A DNA stretch of 64,000 nucleotides from Drosophila persimilis (GCF_003286085.1 NW_020825354.1:930001-994000); one strand, 5' to 3'; counted from the stretch's first letter, positions 33,360 to 44,980 are shown. A program made the numbers and translations. The notes: generated by a model not told the origin, from the letters alone.

Positions 33360-36359
33360 TTAGTTGAGGGCCATGGTGCCCTCATCGACACTCAACAAAG
33401 AAAGGGCTATGTCTGGGCCAACATATAGATCCACACGACGCATCATCAACATTTTGTCCAGCTCGCGCTTCATTAGCATGCGCAGATTGATCAGTTGCTC
33501 TCCAAACATCGGGTGCATAGAGATGCGTACCCAGTGGTCAATACAAAGTTGCCCCTTGGGGGCGGTGTCCAGCAAGCCGAGGCTGCTGCTTGGTCTCTGT
33601 GCCATCTTGAGCACCTTTCCACCGGCGATGGCCACATGAAGGGTGCTGACCAAGCTGGTTTGCTCCAGCGACGATTTGGAGTCGGAGACACGTGACTTCT
33701 CCACGTACAGTACCCACTCGCTGGCCAGGGTCCTCGTCTTCTTTTTGCCCAGCAAGCAGGAGGTGCGGGAGACAAGTACGTTGGGATCGCACTCGGACAC
33801 AAGCTCGTTCTTGTTGTGGTCATAATAGGCCAGATTGGGGTAGAGTCCAGCTGTGAGGGCCAGCCGAAGCATGTTGTTGTTTCTGTCATTGGCGCTGGCT
33901 TGGCGCCTGGTGGTCTGATTTAGCTTAAAAATTCTGGTAACAGAGTCCCGAAGCGTTAGCACGGCCGAAAAAAACATGGCCATGGATTTGGAACAAAGAT
34001 AGTTGCGCTCACAGAACTGGGTCACGTCCCTGGGGCTGTTTCGGGAAGCTTCCGTGTATTGCTGGAAGAGACTTATCATTCCGATCAAATCGCTGTTGAT
34101 GCCCTCGGTGAATTTGAGGCGCGCCTCTTGCGTTTGATAGCTCCTCCTTCGATCAACGGGCAGAAAGAAGGGATCACGGATGGAGTGGTAGGCAGCAATG
34201 ATGATCATGCTGCCCAGACAGCGATAGTATGCCGCGTATACCACGCACTTAGCCATCTGCACGCTCAATGGCAGCTCCGCAATGATCCGGCCAAGCATGG
34301 TGATCGACTCGTCCCCGTCGTGCAGCACGCCCAACAACTTGAGCCGCGAACAGGCCTGATTGACGGCCTCCGGCTGCGGTGCATCCAGGGCCTGCGACAG
34401 AAACATTGGTATGGACTGCTCAGGAGCAGCAATCTTGGCCAGCAGACAGATCTCGTCCAGCGTGCGCCGCTGTATCTCCGGAATAGGATACCAGCTCATC
34501 TTGGCGAATGTGTCGCAAGAGTACAGACGATAGCAGATGCCTTCGCGGGTTCGACCAGCTCGGCCAGCTCTCTGCTGGGCATCCGCCTGGGAGATCGGCA
34601 CTGTGGTCAGCTGCGAAGCGTTCGTTTTGGCGTCATAGATCTTCATCTTGGATTTACCCAAATCGATAACATAGACCAGCTCCGGTATGGTGATGGACGT
34701 CTGGCCGATGTTGGTGCTCAGAATGATCGTCAGCTGGATATTCGGGTAATGACGGAATATCTTATTCTGCTCATGGCTCTCCACCTGGCTGTGCAACAGA
34801 AGTACTTGTACTTTGTCCATCGGAAGTGAGTAGCACAGGCACTCCATCAACGTGGTCATATCATTGTAGCCGGGAAGGTACACAATTACCGCTCCCCTCA
34901 CGCCCGTATTCACAAGGAGTTCCAGCAAGGAGAGAATCAGGTCGTTGTCAATTTCACTCTCCATGTGTCGCGTGAGGCTGTAGGCATGCAGCAGTTCGTG
35001 CTCTGTCGCGGTATCAACCTTGTTGCCCAATACGTCTTTCATGCCTTCGGTCATGTAGCCAGTCTCGCGGAGAATGTGCTCCATCTGAAAGATGCGCACT
35101 CCGAAGCTGCGTCCCTCTACATCCAGGACGGGCACATTGCCAAAGTATGCGGACAACGCATTTAGGTCCATGGTGGCCGACATTAGAATCACCCTAAGAT
35201 AGGGATTTCGTCTGAGCTCCAGCTTGATGACTAGCAGCAGAAAGTCCGTGTCCAGGTCACGCTCGTGCACCTCATCGATAATCAAGTGTGTGACGCTCTG
35301 AAAGAAGGCCTGGGTATCCATGGTCAGGGCCCGCAACAGGCAGCCGCTGGTGGTCAGCGTGAGAACAGTGTGGCTGGTGCAATTGCCTGCAAACAATCGA
35401 ACGGCATTAGCATCATCGGCATCTATTACAGTAGTCGTTGCACTTACTGTTCATGCGGATCTGATAGCCAACTATGATGCCTGGCATCTCGCCCCGCTCC
35501 CTCGAGATTCTCTCCGAGACGCTGATGGCCGCGATACGACGCGGCTGGCTCACCACGACACGCACGGGGTAGTTATGGTATGCAGCCGACTCAAGCACAT
35601 ATTGTGGCACCTGCGTTGACTTGCCGGAGCCGGTGGCACCCTTGATAATGAGAACCTTTGGACAAGTGGAGGACAAGCGTCAGGCGTTACCCCTGTGTGT
35701 TCAAGACTTGGCTTCAGACTCACCTGGAAACGCTGCAGAGTGTCCTGAATTATTGAGCGGTAGCCATAAATAGGTAGATTCATGCGTTCTTGAATCATCG
35801 GATTGTTTGTGTATGCCGGGTGTGGGGGTATTTTTCGGAGGCCCACTAATCCGAAGCTTTCTCGGTCCCCGTCTTGCTTTGCCTGCGGACCATTTCCTCT
35901 GATTGCCGCCAAACACATCGCACGCTCAATTTTGGCCACTGACGATGATAGGATTCGGGTTACTCTAGAGCTAACCATCAGCACGGGGGCGTCGAGGCGA
36001 AGGTGTAGACACGAGCCCGGAGCCCGACTGATGCAAAGAACTCGGCTGTGAGCTGGCCCATGGCTGATGTAGTTCAGTCCCAAAGCCTGGGCACAGCCGG
36101 CAATGTGGCTGCGCAGTTCCTCGGTCAAGCAGTCCAGCTGGAACTCCACTTGGTTGGAGTCCAGGAAGTCTGCAAGCTTATGCTGTAAGATATCCATCTT
36201 TGTGAGTGGGAGGTCAACAATCTTAATACTATTTGCGGATAAGCCCGATGCTGGTTGCTGTGAACGCTTTCCACAAGCTGCTGTAGGTCCCTTTTTTCCT
36301 TTTTTATTTTTATTCTTCTTACGCTTTTTCGATTTTTTAATATTATTGTTGTCTGCCAT
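33360..36359 (-). CDS. CG8915: DEVH-box ATP-dependent RNA helicase with degenerate R3H domain (956 aa)
   Basis: Three exons: 36359-35724, 35655-35448 and 35386-33360. The introns are 68 and 61 bp with GTGAGT and GTAAGT donors, phases 0 and 1. An N-terminal Lys-rich tail (residues 8-24) is probably a nuclear or RNA-binding signal. Residues about 60-125 resemble an R3H domain. Helicase motifs follow in order: I GATGSGKST (218-226), Ia SQPRRIAA, Ib TTSGCLLR (293-300), II DEVH (319-322), III SAT (351-353), V STNIGQTSITIP (505-516) and VI QRAGRAGR (553-560). After these come the winged-helix/ratchet and OB-fold regions of DEAH/RHA proteins. It should unwind RNA or RNPs with ATP, like the DHX36/YTHDC2/DHX30 group. 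There is no YTH domain. All catalytic motifs are intact, unlike the fly paralogue Bgcn. The CG8915 match is from memory of domain content and locus. Confidence 0.9.
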
Positions 36360-36999
36360 CTGCTTACTGAATGTCACAAATATTTATTTTGTTATACTTT
36401 TGACTTGACTGATGAAAAACGACTAACTTAACCCACTTTACGCCCCTTTACTTAAAACTTGAGTTAGCCCCCGAAAAATAATTCTGTATTTAAATTCTTC
36501 TTGTAAATCCATTATTTCTCGTTACTTAATACAAAACGAAACCATATCTCTAATCTGAACTGCGCTAATATTCTTCAAATTTGATTCTTTTCGTGGAGTA
36601 TATTTTACTACCCACTAGCCACAATGGGTTAAGAGATATCTGTCCATTCCGCGATTTTCATATTCGATATAATATTACTAGCTTAGATATTCAGCCTTGA
36701 AACCCTAGTTATGATTCGTGAAAAATTGGCTGATATTAAGTTTTATTCACAGATTGGCACTTTTTAACCTATTTATGCATTTAATTATAGGATCTTTTAG
36801 GAAATATTTTTATTTAATAATTAAACGTATTTTTTCTTTGAAAATCACAATAAAAAAGCTGTTAAAAAATGGAAATTTGACTGAATATTGGCCAAATCCA
36901 GAGAAGCATTCCCGCTGATACATCATCCACTTCCAATTATCATCCAATTACATACATTTAACAGCGAAATTTAAATAAGTTTGATTAAAAAAAAATATA
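36360..36999. other. Spacer between helicase promoter and C9orf85 homologue 3' end
   Basis: AT-rich with no supported gene. The helicase promoter must lie here; I see no TATA box, DRE or Motif 1 near its ATG. Confidence 0.5.
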
Positions 37000-37002
37000 A
37001 AC

Positions 37003-37008
37003 TTTATT
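37003..37008 (-). terminator. poly(A) signal overlapping the stop codon
   Basis: On the minus strand the sequence AAATAAAG contains both the TAA stop (37006-37004) and the hexamer AATAAA (37008-37003). It is followed by a T-rich stretch. The 3' UTR would be only about 15-30 nt if this hexamer is used. Confidence 0.6.
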
Positions 37009-37690
37009 TCGCTTTAACAGGTTTCTCTTCCTCGCTGTCTTCTTCGTTAGAATCAACCTCTGATTCATCTTCACCGTCCTCGTCATCGTCATCGTCATCA
37101 TCATCGTCGTAATCATCCTCATCGCCCTCTTCGGCTAGGTTCAGTTGCTTAATTTTGTCCAGCAGCTCGGCGCGAGTGTGGGCCACACGTTTCGCCTTTT
37201 CCTCGATCTCCTGCGTCTCCTCGTCCTTCTCAGTGGGCTCTTGCTTTTTGCCCTTGGCCATGTAGCGCACGAAGGCGCGACGTTTGCGCTCTGAGAATGA
37301 TTTGACCAAACGGTCCATTTCCACCTGCAACTGTTGCTCTTCCTGTGGCGTTGGCTCGGGCGCCTCTATGGCCACCTCGTCGGCGGTCTTCAGGCACTTG
37401 GCGCAGGCGTGCGCCTTGATGGCGCACTCCCGACAGATGACATGGTAGGCCTTCTTCACCGTCCTCTCCTTACAATGGCTGCAGGTCTTCGCCTGGGTGA
37501 GCGGCTTGTACTTCTTGTATTTGATCTTCCACTCGATCACCTCCTTGCAGCGTTGGCAGACCGTCGAGACATGCATGGCGTTGAGGCGCATCTGTTGCGG
37601 CGTCTTGTCGTGCAGATCATTCTTGAATACAAAACGATTTTTGTGTTTCTGTGCACGTGTGCGGTTGACGTTACCGCGTTGGGAACTCAT
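37004..37690 (-). CDS. C9orf85 homologue (DUF2039), zinc-binding, acidic C terminus (228 aa)
   Basis: One coding exon; the start is MSSQRGNVNRTRAQKHKN, which matches the highly conserved N terminus of the C9orf85 family. Cysteine pairs follow: CQRC (about 42-45), CSHC (about 68-71), CREC (about 84-87) and CAKC (about 93-96). They would bind one or two zinc ions. A charged helical region and a long Asp/Glu run (about residues 185-222) finish the protein, which ends in KPVKAK. The family is conserved across eukaryotes but its function is unknown. A 66-bp intron in the 5' UTR is predicted (37773-37708, donor CAG|GTAAAAC, acceptor CCTTTCAG). I think the D. melanogaster orthologue is CG8675, but this is uncertain recall, so no symbol is given. 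It is divergent from forked and tandem with the helicase gene. Confidence 0.9.
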   Translation of the reverse strand: MSSQRGNVNRTRAQKHKNRFVFKNDLHDKTPQQMRLNAMHVSTVCQRCKEVIEWKIKYKKYKPLTQAKTCSHCKERTVKKAYHVICRECAIKAHACAKCLKTADEVAIEAPEPTPQEEQQLQVEMDRLVKSFSERKRRAFVRYMAKGKKQEPTEKDEETQEIEEKAKRVAHTRAELLDKIKQLNLAEEGDEDDYDDDDDDDDDEDGEDESEVDSNEEDSEEEKPVKAK

Positions 37691-37850
37691 TCTGCTATTG
37701 CAGGCAACTGAAAGGGGTATCGTTGATAATAACAGATGCGACACACGGCGATGATTGGTGGTTTTAGTTTTACCTGTTACAACTATTGCAATTCAATGAG
37801 TGACAGCCAAAAAAAAAGGTTTCCAAAATCCAAAATAAATAAAAGGAGGG

Positions 37851-37951
37851 CAGTGTGACCGCGGACGTATCGATAAAATATGCCGTCCGACCCTCAGAAA
37901 TATACCAAAATATACCGCCTCATTTTCAAAATATACCTTAAATATACTGAC
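37851..37951 (-). promoter_or_regulatory. Housekeeping core promoter: Motif 1, DRE and four Motif 6-type sites
   Basis: Read on the minus strand there is CGGTCACACTG at 37861-37851 (exact YGGTCACACTR, Ohler Motif 1, bound by M1BP). The palindromic DRE TATCGATA is at 37868-37875. Four GGTATATTT/AGTATATTT sites lie between 37898 and 37951. The most distal, GTCAGTATATTT, is an exact KTYRGTATWTTT (Motif 6). The combination and order are typical of TATA-less constitutive fly genes. The site is about 160 bp upstream of the C9orf85-homologue ATG, across its predicted 5' UTR intron. Confidence 0.85.
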
Positions 37952-38005
37952 GAACTCAAGTTCTACTATACATATTCCTCGTTTTCTTTCTTCCGTTGAA
38001 TATTA

Positions 38006-38850
38006 CTAGCTATATAGAGCATTTAGCCGTGCCCACATAATTTTAGCCCATTGATGAATCAATTTTCTACTTAACTGGCTTATTTTAAACACTTGCTTTT
38101 ATTTTATTTTGGCAAAAACAAGGCAATAACAAAGTAGTTCCACAAAAAAAACAGTCGCAATGTTGTTGGTATTTAAAGACATGATGCGTGTATAGGCCTT
38201 TGTGCACCCTATTTCGTTAATTTTATACAAAGATCATACTTAATTTATGAAGACTTTTTCTCAAATTGATATTCTTTAGACATATTCGAGTACATTATTA
38301 GTATCTTGTGTATATTCATCTCGATCCTGATACCTACGGAGTCTTGGAAGACAAACGTATTCACAATTCTATAACATCCATTTGCCCCAGGGTATGTGTG
38401 CATGGAGCTAGCAACATTTGTGTATGGAATGGGACTCATTGTTGCAATAGCGAAACTACGGCGAATCGGGTATTGCCTATATTTCAAGCTATATAGATTT
38501 GCCCACTTAGGATTATTCCATAGATAAATGCATTTTCTACAAGATTGCTTCTTTTAATTACCTTTATGTATTTTATTTTGACCAAAAAACGGTTTTCAAG
38601 TAAATGTTGCCGCAACTTTTGTGTATGGAATGCGCAACATTTGTGTATGGAATGAGACTCATTGTTGCCAAAGCGAATTGCGGCGAACTGCGGCGAACTG
38701 CGGCGAATTCAACTTCGATTCAAAAAAACGACCAATTCTTTTTTGTTCCGATAATACTATCTATATATTTAGCCATGCCCACATAACTTTATCCGATTAT
38801 TGATCAATTTCCTACGAGACTGTTTAATTTTAAGCTCTCTTCTGTATTGG
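38006..38850. repeat. Diverged repeat units between C9orf85 homologue and forked
   Basis: A unit of about 100 bp recurs three times (about 38006-38112, 38488-38584 and 38758-38850). It has shared words such as TATATAGA, TAGCC(A/G)TGCCCACATAA and TTTTCTAC. A second unit, CAACATTTGTGTATGGAATG followed by GACTCATTGTTGC, is present at about 38406 and 38636. It could be an old non-autonomous transposon cluster or local duplication. No ORF is credible. Confidence 0.65.
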
Positions 38851-39255
38851 ATTGTTTATAAAATAAGGTTTAAGCAAACAAATATCCAATAAATTAATTT
38901 CTTTACATGGTAACTACTGTCAACTACACATTTTCTACATATTTACTGCATTTTCATGTAATTACCAAAGGCGACACCTGAAGGGAAATTGTGTATGTTT
39001 AAAAATTGTTTGTCCGTTTTTTTTTCATATAAGCCTTGGAAGCGCGAGTGTAAAAAACGACCGCTGTCCACTTTTTGACATTTTTAAAATAATTGAGATT
39101 TTGCCTGAGAAGGCCTGGGACATGGCTCTAAATGGCATTTCTACGCGATTTCTAAATTAGTGCATTGGCCAAGAGTCCATAACGCGTCTTAAAATATACT
39201 GGAAAATACTGTGAAAAGTAGAAAATTTGCAGGGTATGTAAGCTAAACATGGTGG

Positions 39256-39266
39256 CAGTGTGACCG
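39256..39266 (-). promoter_or_regulatory. Second Motif 1 copy upstream of forked
   Basis: CGGTCACACTG on the minus strand. The flanking 15-mer CAGTGTGACCGCGGA is identical to that at 37851-37865. A Motif 6-like AGTATATTT lies at 39200-39192. It could drive a short upstream transcript, act bidirectionally for forked, or be a duplicated promoter fragment. Confidence 0.45.
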
Positions 39267-39588
39267 CGGATATCCTACATACCAAAAGGGCTACTCAAAC
39301 GGAAATTTGCCCGCTCACTGTGATGAGCTGAGTGATATGAAACTTAGCAACGCGTTTTATTTCAGGGTGGTCAGTCCTCATCGCTGTGGAACTCACCTTG
39401 CTCACCGATAGTCAATTGGCGGTTAACTTATCGAAATTTGTTTTTTTGTTTACGTTTTATTTCACGCATTGCTATGGATATTAATTATAATTACTTATGC
39501 TTGATACATTGCTTGATTAAATCACTAATAATGCATTCTGGCACTCTTTCATTTCAGATTTGAGTGAACCGACTTGTCCCATGTTGCC

Positions 39589-40536
39589 ATGCGCGACCTC
39601 AAACAGCGGCTCTTCGACCTTCTACGCTCCGGCGGCAACAATAACAACAACAATAACAACAACAATAGCCACAACAACAACAGCGTTGGCTGCAACCAAA
39701 ACAACCAAAATGGCATTCCCCACATTCAGCACACCATTCAGCAGCTGCCGGCCGCCCAAAAACCGAAGAAGCTTCATGAGTACACGGCCGCTGACTGCAA
39801 TGCGGCCTTTCTGCGCAAGTACCATGACCTCAGCATTAGCAGGGGTATGGGTCTGGAGCTGAACGGAAGGGAACGGGAGAGGGGCGCGAGAGATAGAGGA
39901 CGCGAAAAAGACAGGGACAGAGAGAGGGAGCTGGAGTGGGAGAGGGAGAGGGAGCGACAGCTGCCCCACGGAGGAGCCAATGTGATCTATTTCAATGAGA
40001 ACCTGTCGATGGCCAGCAAGTACAATGTGCGTCAGTTTCCCCTGACCCGATACCCCTCCTGTCCCCTGAGCAGCTTTGGTCTTCCGCCCTCCCCCCATGA
40101 CGGCCATGAGGGCCATGAAGGCCATGCAGGTCTTGAAGGCCATCAGGGCAGCGCCGGCAGCAGCCTAGGCGAGGAGGAGGAGGAAGAGGAGGAGGACACG
40201 GAGAGCGAGAGGTACAACTTCTGTTCGGATGAGGACCAGAGCAGCAACACGCAAACCCTCAAGATTCGTCACAGCCACGACATGGACTTGGACGCCGATG
40301 GAGATGTGGAAGGGGATGGGGATGTGGACGTTGAGGACGACCGGGCCGAGTCCCAGTTGGACTCCTTCTGCACGCTCTGCACCTCGACCTTCAGCTACAA
40401 CAAGTGCTGTCGCTTCTGCGAGAACTCCCTCTGCGGCTCCAAATGCAACTCGGAGCGGGGCTCCCATGCAAGCCGGATCAGTCGGAATGGTGGCTACCCC
40501 CAGGCCGAGGCGGAGACGGATCTCGAGCAGCACCAT

Positions 40537-40568
<32 letters not shown>

Positions 40569-40640
40569 TCAGCTGCTCCAGCAGCATCGATTTGGGGGCA
40601 GCTCGAGGATGCTCTCCAGCTATCAGCCGACCGCTCTCAG
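39589..40640 (+). CDS. f: forked: alternative first coding exon A (350 codons + 2 nt)
   Basis: The exon opens after a strong acceptor (CATTTCAG ending 39557), so a non-coding exon lies upstream. Translation probably starts at MRDLKQRLFDLLRSGG. Another ATG 8 nt earlier is out of frame. Features in order: poly-Asn (about residues 17-26), a KLHEYTAADCNAAFLRKYHDL segment that looks folded, an Arg/Glu/Asp repeat (about 90-120), and GHEGHEGHAG repeats. An acidic run, a Cys cluster (CTLC, CCRFC, CGSKC; about 265-290) and poly-Gln (about 320-335) follow. The donor is CTCAG|GTGAGT, phase 2. The same phase is used by exon B, and both fit the exon at 54826. It is assigned to forked from the downstream espin-like ankyrin repeats; the N-terminal part itself was not recognised. 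Confidence 0.75.
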
Positions 40641-42127
40641 GTGAGTCCATTGCGATAATTAAGTGTCCCCCCCTGCTAATCGAACGGCCAAAGAGCAGGG
40701 TCAAAGTTCGCGTGGCACATTGTAAAGCGGCAGCTAATCAATCGGCGGTCAAATGCAGTTGGCCGCCAATCAGCTCTTGCCTCATTAGTGGCAAAGCAAT
40801 CGAACGATCGAACGATCGACCGATCGGGGGGCACCACTCGCTGACGAAGTTTGTTTTCATAATTCTATTAAATTGCATTGTCCATTGTCGTTGCGGCTAA
40901 TTAGCTGTAAACTTTTGATTGATTGCATTTAAATGGGCTTTTGCAATGCCGCCTCTGCAGAGGAGTCTCTGTGGAGACTCTTCGGAGGGGTGGACCGACA
41001 GAGAGAGAGAGAGAGGTAGAGAGCAACGGCTCAAACAATTATGCATAAAACCTTAAACTGGCCATAAACAACCGTTAGCAGATGGGAAGATGAGGCCCCA
41101 TCTAACGCTGCTAACGCGCATGACGCCGCCAGCTTGACCATAAAAAAGCATAAATTCTATTGAATACAACGAAGTAAAACAACAAAAAGATGGATTCAAT
41201 CCGTCCACGATGCCAGAGTCTTGTCGAAGTGGGAATGCCCTTCCAGTTCGGGTTTTTCCTAGGGATTTCAAGTCGGGGATAATACCATAGTGGCTCTCGT
41301 TCGCAGCTAAGAATAATGTGCAGTAATTACAAAAATTATAGTATTTAATGGTAATTCGAAAGTGTTTTATAGGGTGTTTTATATTTTGGGGGTACAATGT
41401 ATATATCTTCTTTGGCTTCCTTTTTGCCTTATATACATATATATATGTATATATTTGTATATGAATTATGGGATAGTTTCGAGCATGAGTACCTTTTATG
41501 TCTCCCAGAATCATTCTATGCCCATCCTCCATACAGTCATGGAAAAAATAATAGAAACGGGAAACAAATTGGGTTTCAATGAAATCTTCAAAAGTAAAGA
41601 TAAATTTGGACTTCGAAAATGGCATCGTAACCAGCATAGCCTTGGGGGGAAGGGTATATAGAAATTCCAGCACACTGAAAATACAAAAAGGCGAGCAAGA
41701 AAAAAGTCTAGCAATGTGCAAAAAGCGCATCGAAAATCAACTGAAGACAAACCACAGCCACAGCCGCAGCCGCAGCCACACACGAGCACACACACGAGCA
41801 CTCACACGAGCACACACACGCGCCTGCTGCTGCTGCTGCTGCGGCTGCCGCTGCGGCTGCATACCCGACTGAGCTTGTGTTTACATCCAACAGAAACAAC
41901 AACAAGTCCGGAGAGCTTTCTCGATCGGCACTTCTTTGGGGTCCGCTGCTTTTGGCTCTTACATTTCTTTGGCGACCGCTGGCCGCGCTGGTCTGCAACA
42001 CCAAGCCAACCACCGGCCTCAAACAAGCCGCGACCATTGTCCGCCTAGCACGTGCCGCGCTCCACAAACCGCCGCCACCGTCACCGCCACCGCCGGCGCC
42101 GCTCACCGCTCGCTCGGTATCGCCAGA

Positions 42128-42134
42128 TATAAAA
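42128..42134 (+). promoter_or_regulatory. TATA-like box inside forked intron
   Basis: TATAAAA follows a GC-rich stretch. About 285 bp downstream ATGGTGTGCG is followed by a consensus donor GTAAGT. Promoter activity is inferred. Confidence 0.35.
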
Positions 42135-42230
42135 CTCATCTCTATAGCTAGAGAAAGAACAAAATGCAGCACCAGCTCTGATAAGAACTGCACTATTTGT
42201 TTATTTTTTTGTTTACCTACATATTTGTTT

Positions 42231-42256
42231 GCTTGTTTGTTTGTTTGTTTGTTTGG
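42231..42256. repeat. GTTT tetranucleotide repeat
   Basis: Six copies of TTTG in tandem. Confidence 0.85.
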
Positions 42257-44949
42257 AGTTGTTTGTGTAACTCTGGTGATATGATATGATTCTTCGACTT
42301 CAAAGACTGTGCCAGTGCTTTAGGGTGTGACTGTTAGTGACTATTTGTGAGAGAAATATAACTGGAAAGAAGCTGCGACTATTCCATTTCCAACTGGAAA
42401 TTCCAACTCGAAATGGTGTGCGGTAAGTTCCCTCTGGAGACTAGGATATTGCATTTAAATCTGAATTATTGCTAAATTGCTTCAAGGCAGTGCACTGCCG
42501 AGCCTCTTCTCATGAAGAACATGTGGCTTAATCGATCCTATCACTAAGATTTTGGTTAATAAACAGACAAAGATCATAGGATGAGGAATGGTATCTTATC
42601 ATAAAGAAGTCTGCCATTAAAGCAGGACCCTAATAGCTTGTAAGGATTCCTATCAACACCAAAGTCTGGAAGATGGATCCATCATCCATCTTGAAAGTGT
42701 ATTCAGAAATATGTATTTGTATTTTGGAGAACTTTTTGCAGCATCGAAATTCTTCCATGCCCCAGGCCAATGGAAAATGTGTTTAAGCTTCAAAGTGGGG
42801 AGACACAGCACACAGATAGAGATGGCTTTCTCTATAAAGCTGGTCATATCACGATTCGATTTGCCTAAGTTATACAACCCTTTGGGGCTGCGACTGATTA
42901 TACGACTTGCTGCGATAATTACGATTCCAATTCCACTCCACTTCCCCTCCCCTGATGGTGTGGTGGGGGTTTCAGTGTTTTGTAATGGACTGAATGCGTT
43001 TGTATGCAACACTCCATATCGCATGCCACACCAGGCCACACCATGCCACACTCCACAGTGTGTGTTCATACCATCTCTAAAGCGTGTGCCGTGATAAATG
43101 AACGGGCCAGCTATCCATATCCATATCCATGCTCACTGACGTGATCCACGATCCACGATCCACGATCCCCACGATGCACAGTAAACAGCAGACAGTAGAA
43201 TCCAAAACCAAAAACGAACGAAAAACTAATAATAAAACCGCATAAAATTGTATTTTGTTTCGGAGTTGCACACACGCCCCTTCCCCGTTCTCCGTTCCCC
43301 ATTCTCTTTATTTCCCTGGAAAAACTCGCTCATTGTGACACGGCAAGCGCAGAGCTTAATAACGTTTCTTGCATTGTATTTAATGCTCTTGCAAGAGGGT
43401 ATTCCAGTTTTGACCTGAGGCTTGTTCCGGCACTCCAAGCCGTCATCATGGCGTCTGAATACTTTGTGAATCATAACTAATTATTAATTAATAATTCTTC
43501 ATCTGAATAGCCTTACTTTTTTGCTAAGGAACGATCTGTTAAATACAAAGTTCCTTTTGGGGAAAAGGAAATATTTTCAAATATTTTTGAACATTTCTCT
43601 GCAATAATCTGTGTATTACACTCAGAGAAAAAATGGTATGAAAAAATTTAAACACTAAAATATTAAATAAATAAATAAAATATATTTTAATATGTACGAA
43701 ATAAATTCAATCTAAATATAAAATATTTTTAAATATTGTTAGCACATTCTTTGCACAAAACCAATTCAAATCTAGAGGCTTTTCTCTCTCTGGATGGTAG
43801 GGTATTAGAATGGTCGACCCGATCCATCGACTTTTCCTTTTGTTTTGCTTTTATTTACAATTATCTATTTCTTTTGGTATTTGTTTTTACGCTGAAACAT
43901 TTTCGGATTAATTTGGGTTTAATTTGAGAAATTCTGTGACTAATTTCGGATGGAGCAAGGGGCAAAACTCTGTCTCCTGAGCTCTTTGTCCACATAGGTT
44001 CGTTCAACCCGCGTCTGCCCTCGCCTCCAACACAGATGCAAAGATACACACGCCCACCGTAACTATTTACCGAGATTGCTTTGATGGGGCAAAACGATCG
44101 AATGATTGCCGGGCAATCGCTGGCAACACTTGAATAGATCGCCAGACAATTATAATTGTAGGATTTTTAAAAGTGCATTTCTGCAATTTGTGATTGTTTT
44201 TGTTTCTTTGCTCGGCTTTGTTAATTAGCAACGCTTTTGCTGACAAACAAACGAATTTCAATCTGAGGCCAGGCTAAGCCACCGCCACAGCCACAGCCAA
44301 GAAAAGAAAATAAAAGCCAAGAAACTGCAAAAGAAAAAGTGAAATTTCGTTTATCAGAGAGGACGCTGGGTAAAGCTGTTCGGGAAACTCGTTTGCTTCG
44401 CTCTGCTCTGCTCTGATATGCCTGCTGCTCCTCCTTGCCATCAGCCTCATCCACATCATCCTACTCTTCAGTCATCATCCTTTTGCTTTCGATGCTTTCG
44501 TGTGCTTACCGCCGCAGACCTGAAGGCTCGGGCGATGGCCATTTAGCCGGGGCTGGCCCGGCAGAGGCGAGCTGTTAGCCAATCTCTCAAGGCGGTCAAC
44601 AACCGGCCCAGGCCGCAGCTTTCCACCACCAATGTCAATTATTAAGGCAAACCAAACCGTTTACATACGACATTTTCCAAGCAATCCGCAGACACACAAA
44701 AACGAACTACAAAACATATCGCCACGGACTCCTCGGACTTATCTGCGGCGCGGCGATGGATTTTCATGTTTTCTTTCCATTGACGCCAAACGGGTTTCCC
44801 CGACTCACATCTCTCTCTCTCTCTCTCTGCCTCCCGCGAGTCTCCTCAATGTTGTGTCGCCCATCATAATTGGTCATTTGTCCAAGTGTTCGCCTCGAAG
44901 CAGCCTCCCCACTCGGTTTGGCTAATCCACTCCACACATTTGGTCATTA

Positions 44950-44950
<1 letters not shown>

Positions 44951-44980
<30 letters not shown>
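44951..44980. repeat. CCG triplet repeat (10 copies)
   Basis: An uninterrupted GCC/CCG run in a forked intron, directly followed by AGAGCAGCAGCAG. Confidence 0.9.

Noticed and set aside
34059..34829. 256-codon plus-strand ORF inside the helicase gene
   Set aside because: Antisense shadow of the conserved helicase exon; the minus-strand frame has all DEAH motifs.
39560..39862. Thr-rich ORF starting at the first ATG after the forked exon A acceptor
   Set aside because: It is the +1 shadow of the AAC/CAA repeat; the ATG 8 nt later opens the 350-codon frame that ends in phase at the donor.
41708..42193. 161-codon minus-strand ORF with poly-Ala and CVCSC repeats
   Set aside because: Produced by CAG/CTG and CACACGAG simple repeats inside a forked intron.
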